The position numbers and the translations under genes were made by a program. The notes below the pieces were generated by a model. That model was not told the DNA's origin, ran no database searches, and was given only the letters and a program-made list of their open reading frames with translations. Positions 33,246-45,463 of a stretch of DNA of 64,000 nucleotides are shown here, one piece after another; position 1 is the stretch's first letter; each line of letters begins with the position of its first letter. This stretch comes from Blastomyces gilchristii SLH14081 (Eukaryota; Ascomycota; Eurotiomycetes; Onygenales; Ajellomycetaceae). The stretch lies in NCBI RefSeq assembly GCF_000003855.2, contig NW_003101679.1, positions 752,417 through 816,416 of the forward strand, given 5' to 3'.

Positions 33246-34216
33246 ATGACCACAATTACCACCACATCCTTGAAGAACACCACCGCCACTGCCTCCCTGT
33301 TGGGCGGGATCCCCTCGACGTCCATGATTTCAACAGCAGAAAACCCGGCGACGACGACGACGACGACGATAGACTGTCCGAGCTGCGGCTATGATGTGCG
33401 CTTGGCCGACGATGATGCCCAGCAGCGCATCATCTCCGAGCTGGAGGCGCAGGTTAGGTTTTTGAACAAGAGGGCTGCGGAGACGGGTAGGTTATTTCTA
33501 TCACTATAATTCTTTCTCTGTGCTTTTGATAACTCACCCATGGTCTTCTCGCAGCGGACAAACTCGCCGACTACGAAGATGAAATCCGCTTCCTCCGCTC
33601 TAAGGCAAACAACGCCGCAACCGCAACCGCAACTACGGCGCTCACAATCCCCCCAACAACACCCACCCTCCCCTCTTCTCATACGGCAGATCCCTCCATA
33701 ACCTCCCAACCTCACCAGCAACAACAACAGCAGCAGCAGACTGCCACTCCACCCCCTCAATCCCGCCTAGGCACCTTCGCCTCCCTCCTCCCCTACGGCC
33801 GGCGCAACGCCCCAACCCCCCCTACCCCCCCTCCCGCGCCAAACCGCTCCCCAAACCGCTCCCCAAGCCCCACCAGCACCACCAGCACCACCACAACCTC
33901 CCCCCTCCCATCCACCGCCAGCACCAGCACCAGCACCCCCACCGCCCTCCAAAACGCCCTAACCCGCGAACAAGCCCTGCGCAAAGAAGCCGAGTCGCGC
34001 CTCACCCAAGCCACCTCCGAGCTGGAAGAGCTCACCGCGCAACTCTTCAGCCAGGCGAACGAGATGGTGGCGCAGGAGCGCAAGGCGCGCGCGAAGCTGG
34101 AGGAGCGGGTGGAGGTGCTTGAGCGGCGGGATGGGGAGAAGCGGCGGCGCCTGGAGAGGCTAGAGAAGGCGATTGAGAGGGTAGATCGGGTTAGGGGGAT
34201 TGTGGGAGGTGCGTAG
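33246..34216 (+). CDS. Sec2-type Rab GEF, coiled-coil protein
   Basis: Exons 33246-33486 and 33555-34216 join to 903 nt, or 300 residues. An N-terminal CPSCGY motif (about 43-48) precedes a helix with QQRIISELEAQVRFLNKRA and ADKLADYEDEIRFLRSK. A Pro/Ser/Thr/Gln-rich linker (about 115-210) leads to a long C-terminal coiled coil, starting LTREQALRKEAESRLTQA and including ELTAQLFSQANEMVA and the Arg/Glu-rich ERRDGEKRRRLERLEK. The block ELEELTAQLFSQANEMV is the signature of the Sec2/Rabin GEF helix that opens the Rab GTPase Sec4/Rab8 for exocytosis. Fungal proteins of this short class carry the GEF coiled coil without the long C-terminal regulatory part of yeast Sec2. Confidence 0.85.
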
Positions 34217-35121
34217 GAAAGGGAAAGGAAATGGGAAAAAGGGGGGGGGGGGCGGTGTTGGCGTTTGTTTTTCGTCTTGGGATGTATATTTCTGGATGGA
34301 CGGGTATTATGACACATGTTTTTGAAATATTTATTAATGAGTGCTATTTGCATGACGGACGATATTTTTATTCTTTAATGGCTTAGCTAACCCCCTATTG
34401 CACTTTTTTAGGAGTATTGTATGTACACTATACTATGTATGCATTTATAGCGGTTTGGTATGGGATTTTGCGTTTCCACGTTCTTATCTACGTACGCAAG
34501 AGGAAGATATTTAATTTTGGAGAGTTTGTCTGTTCTTTCAATCCTCAGATCTTTACCTATAGTTGATATGCTCATACTTTCAAAATTGCCGAAGAATTTA
34601 CCAAAGAAAGACTCTCCATTGGATAGTGAGAGCGTGGGAGGAGGCAAAAAGGAAAAAACAAACATAATCATGCTATGGGGGACATGACAAAGAAATCAAG
34701 TAGTTCGATTTATGTGGGTATCTTGCTATAAATGAACAATGGTATAGAATCATGAATTGGGAAATGAGGAACCGGATGGGTAGGTTATCAAATCCATATG
34801 GAAAGACGCGGAAATAGTTAACTAATACATCAGTGCGTGAATAGAATAGGGGATGGAGGGGAAAAGAGGCTAGGCCCGGATTGCATTCAGGAAAGGGGGA
34901 ATGGGGGAACATGCTAAGATATAACCTGGTGCGGGAAGAATGCAATGCGATGTTGATATATGGAAGTATTAGGAAAAGCAGAAATGACGAACACAATGGG
35001 TATATAATACAGGGGCAAATTATGCCGAGATAGCAACGCCAACTATGCATGTACGCAATAGAACTAAACAAATGTAGTGGGGAAGAAAAAAAAGGAAGAG
35101 AGTCGAATCGAACTTAACCGC
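34217..35121. other. Intergenic region between convergent genes
   Basis: A G-rich run (34241-34251) follows the Sec2-like stop. Otherwise AT-rich 3' flank with no supported gene. Confidence 0.4.
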
Positions 35122-36396
35122 TCACGAGGTTGCCCCATCCGTTTCATTTCCACTCTTCCAAAAGGCATACTTGCCCTGCGCGGGGTCCGCATTCATCGAC
35201 CACACCCATGCACACAGTGCGCCTAGCAGCCCAGCGGCCCCGATTAGAACCGGCCGCAGACGCGCACCACCTCTAGTCCGCCTTTGGGCCGACGACGAAT
35301 CCGATGGTCGCCGCAGGATCCCGGAGGCAAACGTGGGCAACTTAGCCCTGATCGACGGAAAGATTCCACTACCCGACCTACTACGGCTGCTGCCGTTGCC
35401 ATTACCAGACACCGTCTTCCCAATCTCCGCCCGTTCGACCTCGACGTCAATCTCAGCGATGATACGGCTGCAATGTCGGAAAATGTTGACCGCCTCAACG
35501 ATGATTTGTGCCCGTTCAGAGACGGAGAGGAGATTCGAGGCGGAATGAAGCCGTGCTTTAAATTCTTGTTTTATCCCCTCGTCGTCGTACAGGTCTTTGT
35601 CGTCGCGGTGGAAAAACCAGAAAGTGAGCCCGTTCGGGATCCCGCTATCGCCGTCGCCATGCTCAGTGGATTCCGGGTTAGTCTTCCAGAAATCATGGCC
35701 CCCCGCTGCGAGTTTCGTGCGGATTCGACGTCCCCCGTTGAGCAGTATTAAATACATTATCCATGCGTAAACCATGATTAGGTGAGGGTGTTCCGCTGTG
35801 GCGGATTTGATGTGGGCTGCAAAGGCCGTTGCGGCGTTGCCGTACGCATCGTCATCATCATCCTTGTTGTTCGATGAATAGTTGTCCCTAGGGGTATCCT
35901 GGCCTGAATCCTCCGTACCGGACGACCAACCCAATGCACGCAAATCCGATCGCAACTTCTCGCTGCGTAGCAGCTCGGGGATATATAACTGGCTCAAGAT
36001 GCTTCTGATTCTGCCTCTGTCGTCATTTACGAACGAATCCAGAATCTCATATTCATCTGGGCTGCTGGTGCTGCTGACGGATGGTAACTGAGATAACTGA
36101 GAAAGCCAGGCTTCTTCAAAGGCGAAGTATATTTCTGCAAAACGGGATATTCCAAACGCGTAGAGCGCTGGCGTATCAGTGCGGGGGGGAAGGCATAGCG
36201 GGACGCGCTTGGCAACCAGGCTGCCAAACGAGGTGTGATGGTCCCTGTTGGGGTGTATTAGCTTGATCCATCTTTGAGCAAGGCAAGGAGACTTTTATGG
36301 TGATTGGGTTGGAGCCTGTGAAGTATATAACGGCCCCCTCATAAACGACAGCCTTTACCTGATTGCGTCGAATATCTCCTTTGAAAGATCCTCCAT
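35122..36396 (-). CDS. Haem-oxygenase-fold protein with C-terminal membrane anchor
   Basis: Exons on the minus strand are 36396-36359 and 36271-35122, 1188 nt or 395 residues; the intron (36358-36272) has GTAAAG and AAAG ends. The N-terminus MEDLSKEIFDAIR, then LIHPNRDHHTSFGSLVAKRV, fits the first helix of haem oxygenases, where a His is the proximal haem ligand; HH at about residues 22-23 is the candidate. The helix FAEIYFAFEEAW and the later block HPHLIMVYAWIMYLILLNGG (about 170-190) with KLAAGGHDFW match the distal part of the fold. Haem oxygenases open haem to biliverdin, iron and CO, but many fungal members are uncharacterised and activity is not proven. A linker rich in Ser/Arg leads to a single helix, PVLIGAAGLLGALCAWVWSM (about 353-372), consistent with tail anchoring, as in Hmx1-type enzymes. 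Confidence 0.78.
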
Positions 36397-37353
36397 AGCC
36401 CCCTTGTATAAAATGGCAGACAGCGGTGATAAATCAACCAGGTCGGCTTTTCTAGTATAATAGTTGCGCAGGCGAAAGTCTTTAGACAAAGGTAGAAATC
36501 TCTTGTTCAGCATTTTTAGATCCAGCATTCCCTTTAAGCATGAAACATTGGTCAATACGCACGGATAAACAAACGAGGTAGACTGCTCTTTTATAGCAAT
36601 AGGAGAATAGGTATTCCACTATTATATCCAAGCACATGACCAACATCATGTGTTTAAGCGTGTTGCTTCCAAGGTTCAAGCGCACGGCTACCTGGTTGTT
36701 TGTATGGCAGTTACCACCGATGACTAGTTTCGCTGGTAACTGGAGGCATCAGGTCATTAGTTGTGGGCGAGAAAGGTGGTTTTTTCTAATCGTCATATCG
36801 TCATATCGTCTCTCAAATGACAGATGGTACAAGATCACAACTGCTGGATGTACCAGCTGCGATATTGTCCATATAAATAGAATACGGAAGAGGCCAGGAG
36901 CATATTGACTGTGACCTGTTGGGTGAGGATTCTGGGCACATGATCGAGGATCTCATGGCTGCACTTCTCGCGACTGACACTGCCATTTTCGTGCTTCATC
37001 AGTGGCTGATTGATGAATTTGAATCCCCTAGCGCTACATAAGAGCATTTATCCAATGCAGATATCGCACCCAGCCGTCGTGTTGAAGACTGGTTGGTTGA
37101 ACATGGTTGATCGAAACTGTCGATAGCCGAATCTGGTATATATCACGTGATATTTTCCCAAAGAGGAAATCAGGGTTCGGGAGATAAAAACCCTAGTTCC
37201 CAAGTCTCGCTTAGCGAGCCAACTAGCGCCGGAATTCCACTCTGGCTGGAAAATCCAGAGAAGAACGTCGTTGAAAACGTCCGCCATCGATCGCAATCAC
37301 CCTTCGACGACACCCGCCCACGACCAGCTTCGGGACCGCATAATACCGCCAAG
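36397..37353. other. Divergent intergenic region between the haem-oxygenase-like gene and rpl32
   Basis: Contains the 5' leader of each gene. The minus-strand frame upstream of 36396 stays open to 36555 with an ATG, so an N-terminally extended haem-oxygenase-like protein is possible, although family similarity begins at the inner ATG. Non-coding first exon of rpl32 ends at 37353. Confidence 0.4.
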
Positions 37354-38267
37354 GTACGTTTCCTCATCAATTTCTAAGCCATCTAGGGGTTTGGAATGGC
37401 ATCTAACAAGCTATTGTTGAACAGATGGTCGCCGCAAAGAAGCATATCCCGATCGTGAAGAAGCGTATGTACCCCCCAGTTTCCTCCCAGGACCGTTTAA
37501 GGAATCGCTATGTTTGTTGGTTATGGAGTTGGAATTGCGTTTGGGGGAAATGGATGTGGATGCAGGGGAATCTTGTGCGAGGAAGAGACGATTGAATTGC
37601 TGGAAAACAGTTGAACAGAGGGAGTGTTGTAGAAGGAGTACAAAGGCTGATTTAAAGGATTTCCGGGGATACAGACAAGAAGCGCTTCAACCGCCACCAG
37701 TCAGACCGCTTCAAGTGCGTCGACCCGTCATGGCGGAAACCTAAAGGTATCGACAGCCGTGTCCGCAGACGGTTCAGCGGCCAGGCTGCTATGCCAAAGG
37801 TACGATTTGCCCGCCCCCGGCTCAGACTGGCGAACATCGCCTTCCGGTCAATCAGGGACAAAGCAAGAATGAAAGAAAGATATCATCAGCGTTGGAGAGA
37901 TTGGGTTCATCAAACCACCGACTGACAATTGGCGACTTGGAAAACCACATCATAGATCGGTTATGGAAGCAACAAGAAAACCAGACATATGACCCCCTCC
38001 GGCCACAAGGTCTTCCTCGTTCAGAACCCCAAGGATGTCGAGCTTCTGTTGATGCACAACCGGACCTACGCTGCTGAGTATGTTGAAACCCAACACCTGC
38101 ATCGGAATTTTCAATATCGACCCTCGAATTAATACTAACACTCTCCCGTTCCTTTCAGGATCGGCCACGCTGTTTCGTCAGGAAAGAGAATCGACATCAT
38201 CGCCAAGGCCAAGGCACTCGGTGTCAAGGTCACCAACCCCAAGGGCAGACTCACCACTGAGTCGTAG
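37354..38267 (+). CDS. rpl32: 60S ribosomal protein L32 (eL32)
   Basis: Coding exons 37425-37464, 37675-37799, 37956-38077 and 38159-38267 join to 396 nt, or 131 residues, the usual length of eL32. Recognisable blocks are [63 protein letters not shown] and [18 protein letters not shown]. The protein is a core component of the large ribosomal subunit. The ATG sits directly after an acceptor (ACAG|ATG), so there is also an intron in the 5' leader, 37354-37424, with a GTACGT donor. Three coding introns plus a leader intron are typical of fungal ribosomal protein genes. The coordinates given include the leader intron; the coding part starts at 37425. Confidence 0.97.
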
Positions 38268-40871
38268 TCATGTTTTGTTTTCTTTTTCTTTTTCCGTTTT
38301 ACGTTTATGTCTGGGGTCCGAAAGGCTTGGGATTTGGCGAAAGCATTATTTGATAAATAAAATAGCCGTTGAAAATCCTTATTTGAAAATTTAAACAACA
38401 AAAAAGGAAATAATTAACGGAAATGAAAACTGTTATTTTACTTTGTCCCCCTGTGTTTGCCGGCTGCGTATTCATTTTTGTCGTGGTTTTCCTGCTATTT
38501 TTATCGCTGGACTTCTGCGGTTCACAACGGTTTTCTCCAGACCAATCGACATCGTGTAGGGAAACCTAAATTCTTGAACAGTCCCGAGTCATACTCACCG
38601 TCGATTTACTGTGTAGTGCCTCTTCACACTCTTCTCCACTGGCGCTTATCCAAGCTGTCGTCTGCATCTAATTGCACAGGGTTAACGGGGTATCAGTATC
38701 CTCCCAGGGTATTGGGAACTGGAAGGAAGCAATCTCAGATACCCCCATCCCCAGCTGTCTTTCAGATCAACTTGTTGACTTCACACTCTAGCTAGCACAC
38801 ACCTGCTGTAGCTATGTACAACTGCCGGGTTGGCCGTCTCCCACCAATCACCACTTACTAGCAAAACTTTACTAGGAGTGGTGTAAGAGAACACAGCAAC
38901 TCCTCCTCGCAAAACACAACTCTTAGGATTATTCAGAAGGCCCTGTTCACATCTTTTTCCTACTTCTCAGCATGCTGCACCAACCTTTGTGCGTGAGACG
39001 CGGACAAGGGGTCCCCACGATAGCATCCAAATAATTTCTTACCGACCGAACTCTTGGACTCTTGAGATCATTTCAGCGCAAAGCAGAGCGCCGGAGAACT
39101 TTTCAAGGTCTTCGTTTATTCACTGGCCATCATTCTGCTAAGGCAATATGACCCCTAGATTTATAATATCCCACTCCAATGTTCACAGGGGGGGTTGGTG
39201 GAGGGGGTTGGTCCGGTTCCAATGTGTGCTGCTGCCAGTAGTACTAGTATCTTATTTAAATGCCCTTTTATACATTATTATCCCTCTCCTTGGATTTCTT
39301 ATGAACACATCTAAACCAAACATATCTACGAGAGCGCGCAAATTTCATAATCCCAGCCTGAGGAATGGGTATTCGTTGCGACACCTACGATTAAGAACAA
39401 GGATTGCATGAGAACTAACTGCTAGATGCGTTAGACGATTACACGTCCAGTTCTAAATTAGCAGCGGGAGGCTACGTAGCTCCTAGCCAGCCAGGAAATA
39501 TCCCATGCCCGCGACTTTTGGAGGATGGAATGCAAAGCTCTCTAGTGCATGGGTAGTTTTTCTCCCCGCTTTCATCATTATTCGGAAAAGCTTCTGTTTC
39601 TTTATGTTAGAATAAATGGGGGTGAAAAGAATGGGAGTACTTAAAAATGTGGTTTGGTACAAATATATATATATATTGATAAAACACACCATATTATATT
39701 CTGAGTCTCATGTTAAATATATTCCGATCCATTCCAACAAATTCATTAAATTTGAAATCCAATCCTGCCCCATTCTTTCCCCTAACCACACTCAACGGTT
39801 ACCCAGAAAATGATACGGAAGGGCTAGATAATTTGGCAATATCTGTTCAGTTGATATAACGGACATTCTATGCGGATCTGCGGCGGTGGAGGCAAGCATA
39901 TTTGGTCAAATGGCGGGCGCACGTAGGAGGGAAGTTTTTTATAAAGGAAGAGGCCCTTTTTGCAGGACATGATATTCCCCAAGGTATAGAATAATTGAAG
40001 ACGGTGCCCACCTGGATGAGAAAGTCATTTTCCCTTCAGATACCCCAATATTCATAGTAGTAGTGATAATCGCTCGTACTCATCGGGCACTCGGGTCGGG
40101 ACTGTCCCTATATTTCCCGGCCAATGGGACATGATATTGTGCGAGGGAAAGAGAGAGATCTACAAAACTATACAAGACGTGGTTGGGTTGGCGGAAGCCT
40201 TCAAGTTTCGGTCGTCTGATCATGATGTCATGGTCTCCATATTTAAGCTATTTATGGGTCCTGCACGCTAAGAAAAGCTTATCTGGAGCCCTGCGCTGCG
40301 TCATGTCCCGGCAATGTGTATGTATACCGATGTTCCCGGTACAACGCCTGTAGGGGTGGTAGTTTCATGCCATTGTTCTACTTCCATCCATGGGATGGTG
40401 AAGATACGCGAGGTTTGGATCCCGCCGGCCCCTGAGCCGCTAGGTTCATATTTTGGCTTTGAGGGATGAAGCAAACTCTGAGCGCTCCAGGGGAACATCA
40501 GTAGAGCTGCCATCTGCTCCATCTTATAACTCCATTGATGCAATTCCATCCATTCCTTGAATTGGTCTTGTGGAGCAAATTATTCAAATATAATCTATCC
40601 CCGAAATGCACAATGTTCCCTGTTTCAACTTCCATTCTTTTTCCCTTCTGTATCGGTCTCTTCAAGGCTTCATCCAAAGTCTCCCGCTGTACTGTCCTAT
40701 ATCTCCTTATCTCTTTTCCCGTCGTTTCCCCTCCCCGCACTTCCGTATTTTCAAACGAAAAATCCCTTAATATTATCACAGCTCTCTTTTCTTGATTTTA
40801 CCTCCCCTCCCTTTGACCCAGCTCGAGTTGTCTTAACTAGCACTGGCCTCCTTTAACGGCGTATATTCGTC
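38268..40871. other. Gene-free intergenic region of about 2.6 kb
   Basis: Only short open frames with no family resemblance (for example 38457-38795). Pyrimidine-rich sequence at 40660-40850 looks like the promoter and leader of the decayed transporter. No RNA gene was recognised. Confidence 0.4.
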
Positions 40872-42589
40872 ATGGTATCGCCGACGTATGCAGGCATGAG
40901 CGGGAAGAAGCTTTCCCTAGCAGGTTCAACCGTCGCCACCATGGCTTTTTTGCTATTCGGATATGACCGTATGTTATATGGTCGATTCTGGAAATTGACT
41001 GTGCGGAGCACTATCTAACAGCAATCCATCAGAGGGCGTCAAGCATCCCGGATCCGGCATTCAACAATATGTATGCCGCCACCAAGGACAATAGCACATT
41101 GCAGGCCACCGTGCATACGGTATATGAAGTTGGTACGTACCACAAGAGTTCGCTCAAGCTGCACGGAAGAAATCACAAAACTAATACCGGATATAGGGTG
41201 TCTCCTAGGTGCGGTTGTCGCACTCTTCATCGTCGATCGGCTCGGTCGTCGTTGGATGATCATATCCGGTGCGATAATTATGATTCTCGGCGTGATTATT
41301 CAAGTTACTGCAATCGAAGACAAGGTTCCACTCGTGCAGTTTATCATCGGCCGTGTCGTCACTGGAGTTGGAAATGGAATTACCCATATACCATCCCCAC
41401 CAACCAGGCTGAATGTTCCAAGTCCCATAACCGCGGGTTGTTGATCTGTATTGAGTGTGGCGTCATTCCCATCGGCACAGCAATTGCCTATTGGATTGAC
41501 TTCGGGGCGCGTTATGGACCCTAAGACTTGCTCTGGAGATTCCTTATTGCATTCCAGGTCGTTTGTCGTTGTTGGCGTTTTCATTATAATCGGCATGTTT
41601 TATCTTCCCGACTCACCCCGTTATCTTATCTCCAAGGACAAGGTTGAAGGTGAAAGGGTACTTGCTGCCCTTGCGGGCACAGAGATTGACGACCCTGCCA
41701 CCTAGCTGCAAAAGAATCTGGTCATCTATTCGATTAAATAGAGACTAAGTGAAGCTCTTTCCCCTCTGCTGCGCCTCCACTCACAAACCGACCAAAACAT
41801 TAGTCCAGGTGCCACGAAAGCAGGTTACAAAGATCTTCTCATTGAGGGCAGGACTCAGCACTTCTGTCGCATGGTTGTGGGTTCCGATGTAACGCCGTCA
41901 TTTACTATCTTCCAGCATTGTGAGAAGAGTCCCTCAACCAGTCGCATGACTTTGCATTGTTGATCGGTGGCGTTAATATGATTGTCTATTCCATTTTTTT
42001 TTTTGCGACGTTCTCATGGTTCTTCATTGAGAAAATAGGGCGTCGCAAGCTCTTTCTTGCAGGGAGTTTCGGTCTATGCGCTGCCATGGTCATCGTATTC
42101 GCATGTCTTATCCCCGGAGATGACCAAACCGCCAAGGGCGCAATATTTGGCTTCTTCATGTACATGTGTTTCTTTGGTGCAACTTGGCTGCCTCTCCCTT
42201 GGTTATACCCTGCCGAACTTTTGCCCGGACACGAGCCAAATCCAACGTCATTTCCACCTGCAATAACTGGCTTTTCAATTTTATAGTCGTCATGATGACG
42301 CCAGTCATGGTGGTCCGTATCGGATGGCGGGCATATCCCTTCTTCAGTGCATGGAACGCTATTCTCATACCATTCATCTGGTTCTTTTACCCAGAAACTG
42401 CAGGTCGGAGCTTGGAGGAAATCAACCACATCTTCGCCAAGGGATATGTCGAGAAGATGAATTACGTCAAGGTCGCAAAGGCATTGCCTAAACTGACGGA
42501 TGAAGGGGTTGATAGGAAGGCTAAAGAATATAGACTGGCTCGGCACAATCTCAGATATGAAAATGTTAAGCAAGGAAGCCTTTCAAGTT
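40872..42589 (+). pseudogene. MFS sugar transporter pseudogene
   Basis: The frame opens with ATGGTATCG and gives VSPTYAGMSGKKLSLAGSTV and FLLFGYD, the first transmembrane segment of fungal hexose transporters; an intron-like GTATGT to CAG follows. NNMYAATKDNSTLQATVHTV and, after another intron, CLLGAVVALFIVDRLGRRW (the conserved D-R-x-GRR loop) follow. Then the reading frame breaks: GVGNGIT changes frame to IPTNQAECSKSHNRGLLIC, a TAA interrupts YGP-DLLWRF (about 41521), and the frame shifts again to VGVFIIIGMFYLPDSPRYL. About 41700-41950 is scrambled. NMIVYSIFFFATFSWFFIEK and PWLYPAELLP follow, another frame break occurs near 42235, and the end reads FYPETAGRSLEEIN. At least three frameshifts and one nonsense codon make it non-functional, but conservation is high, so the loss is recent. 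Confidence 0.88.
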
Positions 42590-43254
42590 GGGCAGGTTGT
42601 TATGTCGTAACGGTAGAGAGCGCGTTCACATGGTCCCATTCTATACCCTGTGAACTAGATTATTGTTGTTGTTATTGTTATTGTTTCTGCTTTGGATATT
42701 GATGGGCTTCTCCGCATATTGGAGGAAATTTGGGAATAGCGGAGTGAAAATTACCATTAGACATAGATTTTATGATCTTATTGCGTGTTAAAAATATTCT
42801 ATACCTCTCAGGTATCGTTACTGAGAAACATTCCATATTGAAAATTTCACAGCACTAGGACGGTGGGAACCTGACCAGCAGGTCCATTATCGACGCCCGA
42901 CAACATATATCGAGCGGGAGTCCAAAGTGGAACCGGAGGAGGAATCCTCTACCTAACTCCATCTGGCAATTGAGCATAAAAATTGTGTTCTCCGGCATGG
43001 GGTAGGCCCGGACGCAGGATGAACAGCATGGAAATGAAGAAGATGGAGAAGTTGAAGGCGGAGATCACCACCATTCGCGAAGTACCAGTATTACCGCTCT
43101 TGCACGTGCTGTGCTGGAGGAGGAAAGTATTAGGATGCCAACACTGGAGAAAAATATTTTGATAGATATGCGCATTTTTATATAGTGGGCATGGTATCTG
43201 AAATAGTCGTAATCCAACTAGCCACAGCCTATTGATCCATCTCACGATATCCCC
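42590..43254. other. Intergenic region
   Basis: A TTG/TTA-rich stretch at 42660-42690 and AT-rich 3' flanks; no supported gene. Confidence 0.4.
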
Positions 43255-45067
43255 TTACGAAACAGCAGCACTTGTTTCGGCTCTAGTAGTAGCAATATCA
43301 ATATCACCTCCATTCTCCTTCATCTGCTGCTCCTTCATATTCTTATCGATCAGCTCAGTCACGTTCACAGCGCCTAACCCCTCAACCAATGCCGAATCCC
43401 CATGCTGCCCTTTCCCAACAACTTCCTCTTCCTCATCATCCACCCAATCTGGTACAGTGGTAGGACCCTCCATGCCCTCGGGGGGCAGTGCCCAGCCAGG
43501 CATTTTACTCTTATACTTCCATGCACCAGTGACATCCGCATATGACACCGCATGCAGGAAAATTCCCAGTTCATGTACACCGGGATCGGTGTATAAATCC
43601 GTTCCGCATATCTCGCATTGCTTCCCGTTCATCTTCTCCCCCTTGCGTTTCAAATAGTCATTAACCATAACTTCATGTTCCTTGGCTAACAGCTCATCCA
43701 CAACGGCAGGGTCGTTCTTGGAGACTGATTCAGGAGGTGGTGTTTGGAATGTTTGGTAACTGAGTGAGTCGGCGGGTTCGGTTTTACCCATTTTGGACAG
43801 CCGGTATATTATCTGCTCGTCGTTTTCTCCCGTTGCGTCTGCCTTTCCAAGGCTGTGGCCAAAGACTCGCCGGTTGGAATAAATTGGGTCATTGGTTATT
43901 GGATGGCCTAGGTATTGAAGGTGGACGCGAAGCTGGTGGGTGCGGCCAGTCAGTGGCAGGCAGTGAACGATACTATAGCCCTCTTCGTCTAAGCTCATAG
44001 GAATAGGGGTGGTTGCTCCTGTGGGGGTATCGGTCGGCGAATCGCTGATGTTCATTTGATCTGGTAGTGTTGCGGGAGGCGTTGCCGGTCCGGTTGACGA
44101 ACCCGAGGTTTTCTCTGCTTGCTTATGCGGCGGATAATATGCAATTCTCCGGAATTTTGTTCTCGCTTCCTTTCCTGAAGCTCTTGCACGGTTTAAGCCC
44201 AGAATCGGACTGATTTTCAACATAGGTTGATCACACAACACAACGCCATCCGGGAACTTCCCTTTCACGCGTGCCACATATTCCTTGCGCACAGTGCGCG
44301 ATCGGAGCTTTTCGCCAATCTGTTCTGCACCCTTGGGGTGTTTGCCGATAAACATCACCCCCGAGGTCAACCTATCCAGACGATTGCAGGGATACGGAAC
44401 CCAACCATTTCCACGCTCCGCCTTCATTATCTCGAGAACTGAATTATAATTGTATCTCCCCGCAGGGTGTACAGGAACGCCCGCCGGTTTATCGATCACA
44501 ATCATGTCATTGTCCTCGTGGATTATGCCGATCGGTTGACTGGTGACAGGCGGCTCGTGTCTGTGGAGTGTGTGCGAAATGACGTCCCCATTTTGGATCT
44601 TCGTATCTATTGAAACGGCCTTCCCGTTTATGCATACAGCCCCGTCTTCAATGGCTTTTTGCTGAAGATTGCAAGTTAGTACGATTTGCGGTATTTCTGA
44701 AGTGAAGGGTCGTTTAAACAAGACCCCAACAAGATTTGAGTCGCACTTGTCAACATACATAATACTCCCTCGGCCTATCTCTAAACTCTGCTCCAAAGAC
44801 ATCTAACAGTCCTCGACCCCGCCACCTTTCTTTACAAAATGTATTATACGTGTAGTGGTATGGGGCAACTCTGCGCAAGCCTCCTTCGATGTAGTAAGGC
44901 CTAGGTAAAGGATCACAGGGTGTCACCACCACATCCGGAGGTGGTTCGAATTCTTCCTTCTTTTCCACAGGAGATGGGTGATCAACAGTTGTCAGGGCCA
45001 TACTGGTAGTCGTAGGATATCGACCCCGCCGAGCCAGGCAGCCCAGAGCGCGCGGATAGGGCGCCAC
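43255..45067 (-). CDS. RluA-family pseudouridine synthase, Rib2/Pus9-like
   Basis: Exons on the minus strand are 45067-44759 and 44661-43255, together 1716 nt or 571 residues; the intron has GTATGT, ACTAAC branch and CAG. The N-terminal block [18 protein letters not shown] and [16 protein letters not shown] is an S4-like RNA-binding segment. The catalytic core has [20 protein letters not shown] and [15 protein letters not shown], where the RLD Asp is the catalytic residue; [17 protein letters not shown] is the second RluA motif. These enzymes isomerise U to pseudouridine in tRNA (position 32 for Rib2/Pus8 and Pus9). The C-terminus contains CEICGTDLY, a possible metal-binding pair. Two in-frame ATGs, at 45067 and 45001, differ by an Arg-rich 22-residue extension that could be a mitochondrial presequence. 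Confidence 0.9.
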
Positions 45068-45463
45068 GGAAGTTGAAGGTATTTCGTTGGGAATATGAAA
45101 GAAAAGTAGAGGAGAGGAAGCAATTGAGACAAGGTAACGAATAAACGTGTGAACGAGCCAGCTGGGATGTATTCAGTATGGTGCAATGAGAAAGGAGAAT
45201 GAACCATAGACAAAAGCATCAGAAAATACAACGGAGAAATATACTTCCGAGTTAATTGTCAAAATAAGGTTATCATGTGATCTTCGCGTCGATCAATCTT
45301 ATCTTATCTATCAACCACAGAACAACCGAGGCGAGACAACGCCAAATTCCCGTTTGATAGCGCTCAGTTTATACAGCATTCGATACTCCATGGATTCGTA
45401 TCATTTCATTGTACTTCGCTGTCGAAATCATAAACTATCTTTTCGTGAAGAGGAGCCGTAACA
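45068..45463. promoter_or_regulatory. Divergent promoter region between the pseudouridine synthase and thioesterase genes
   Basis: About 400 bp between the two start codons. No specific operator recognised. Confidence 0.4.
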
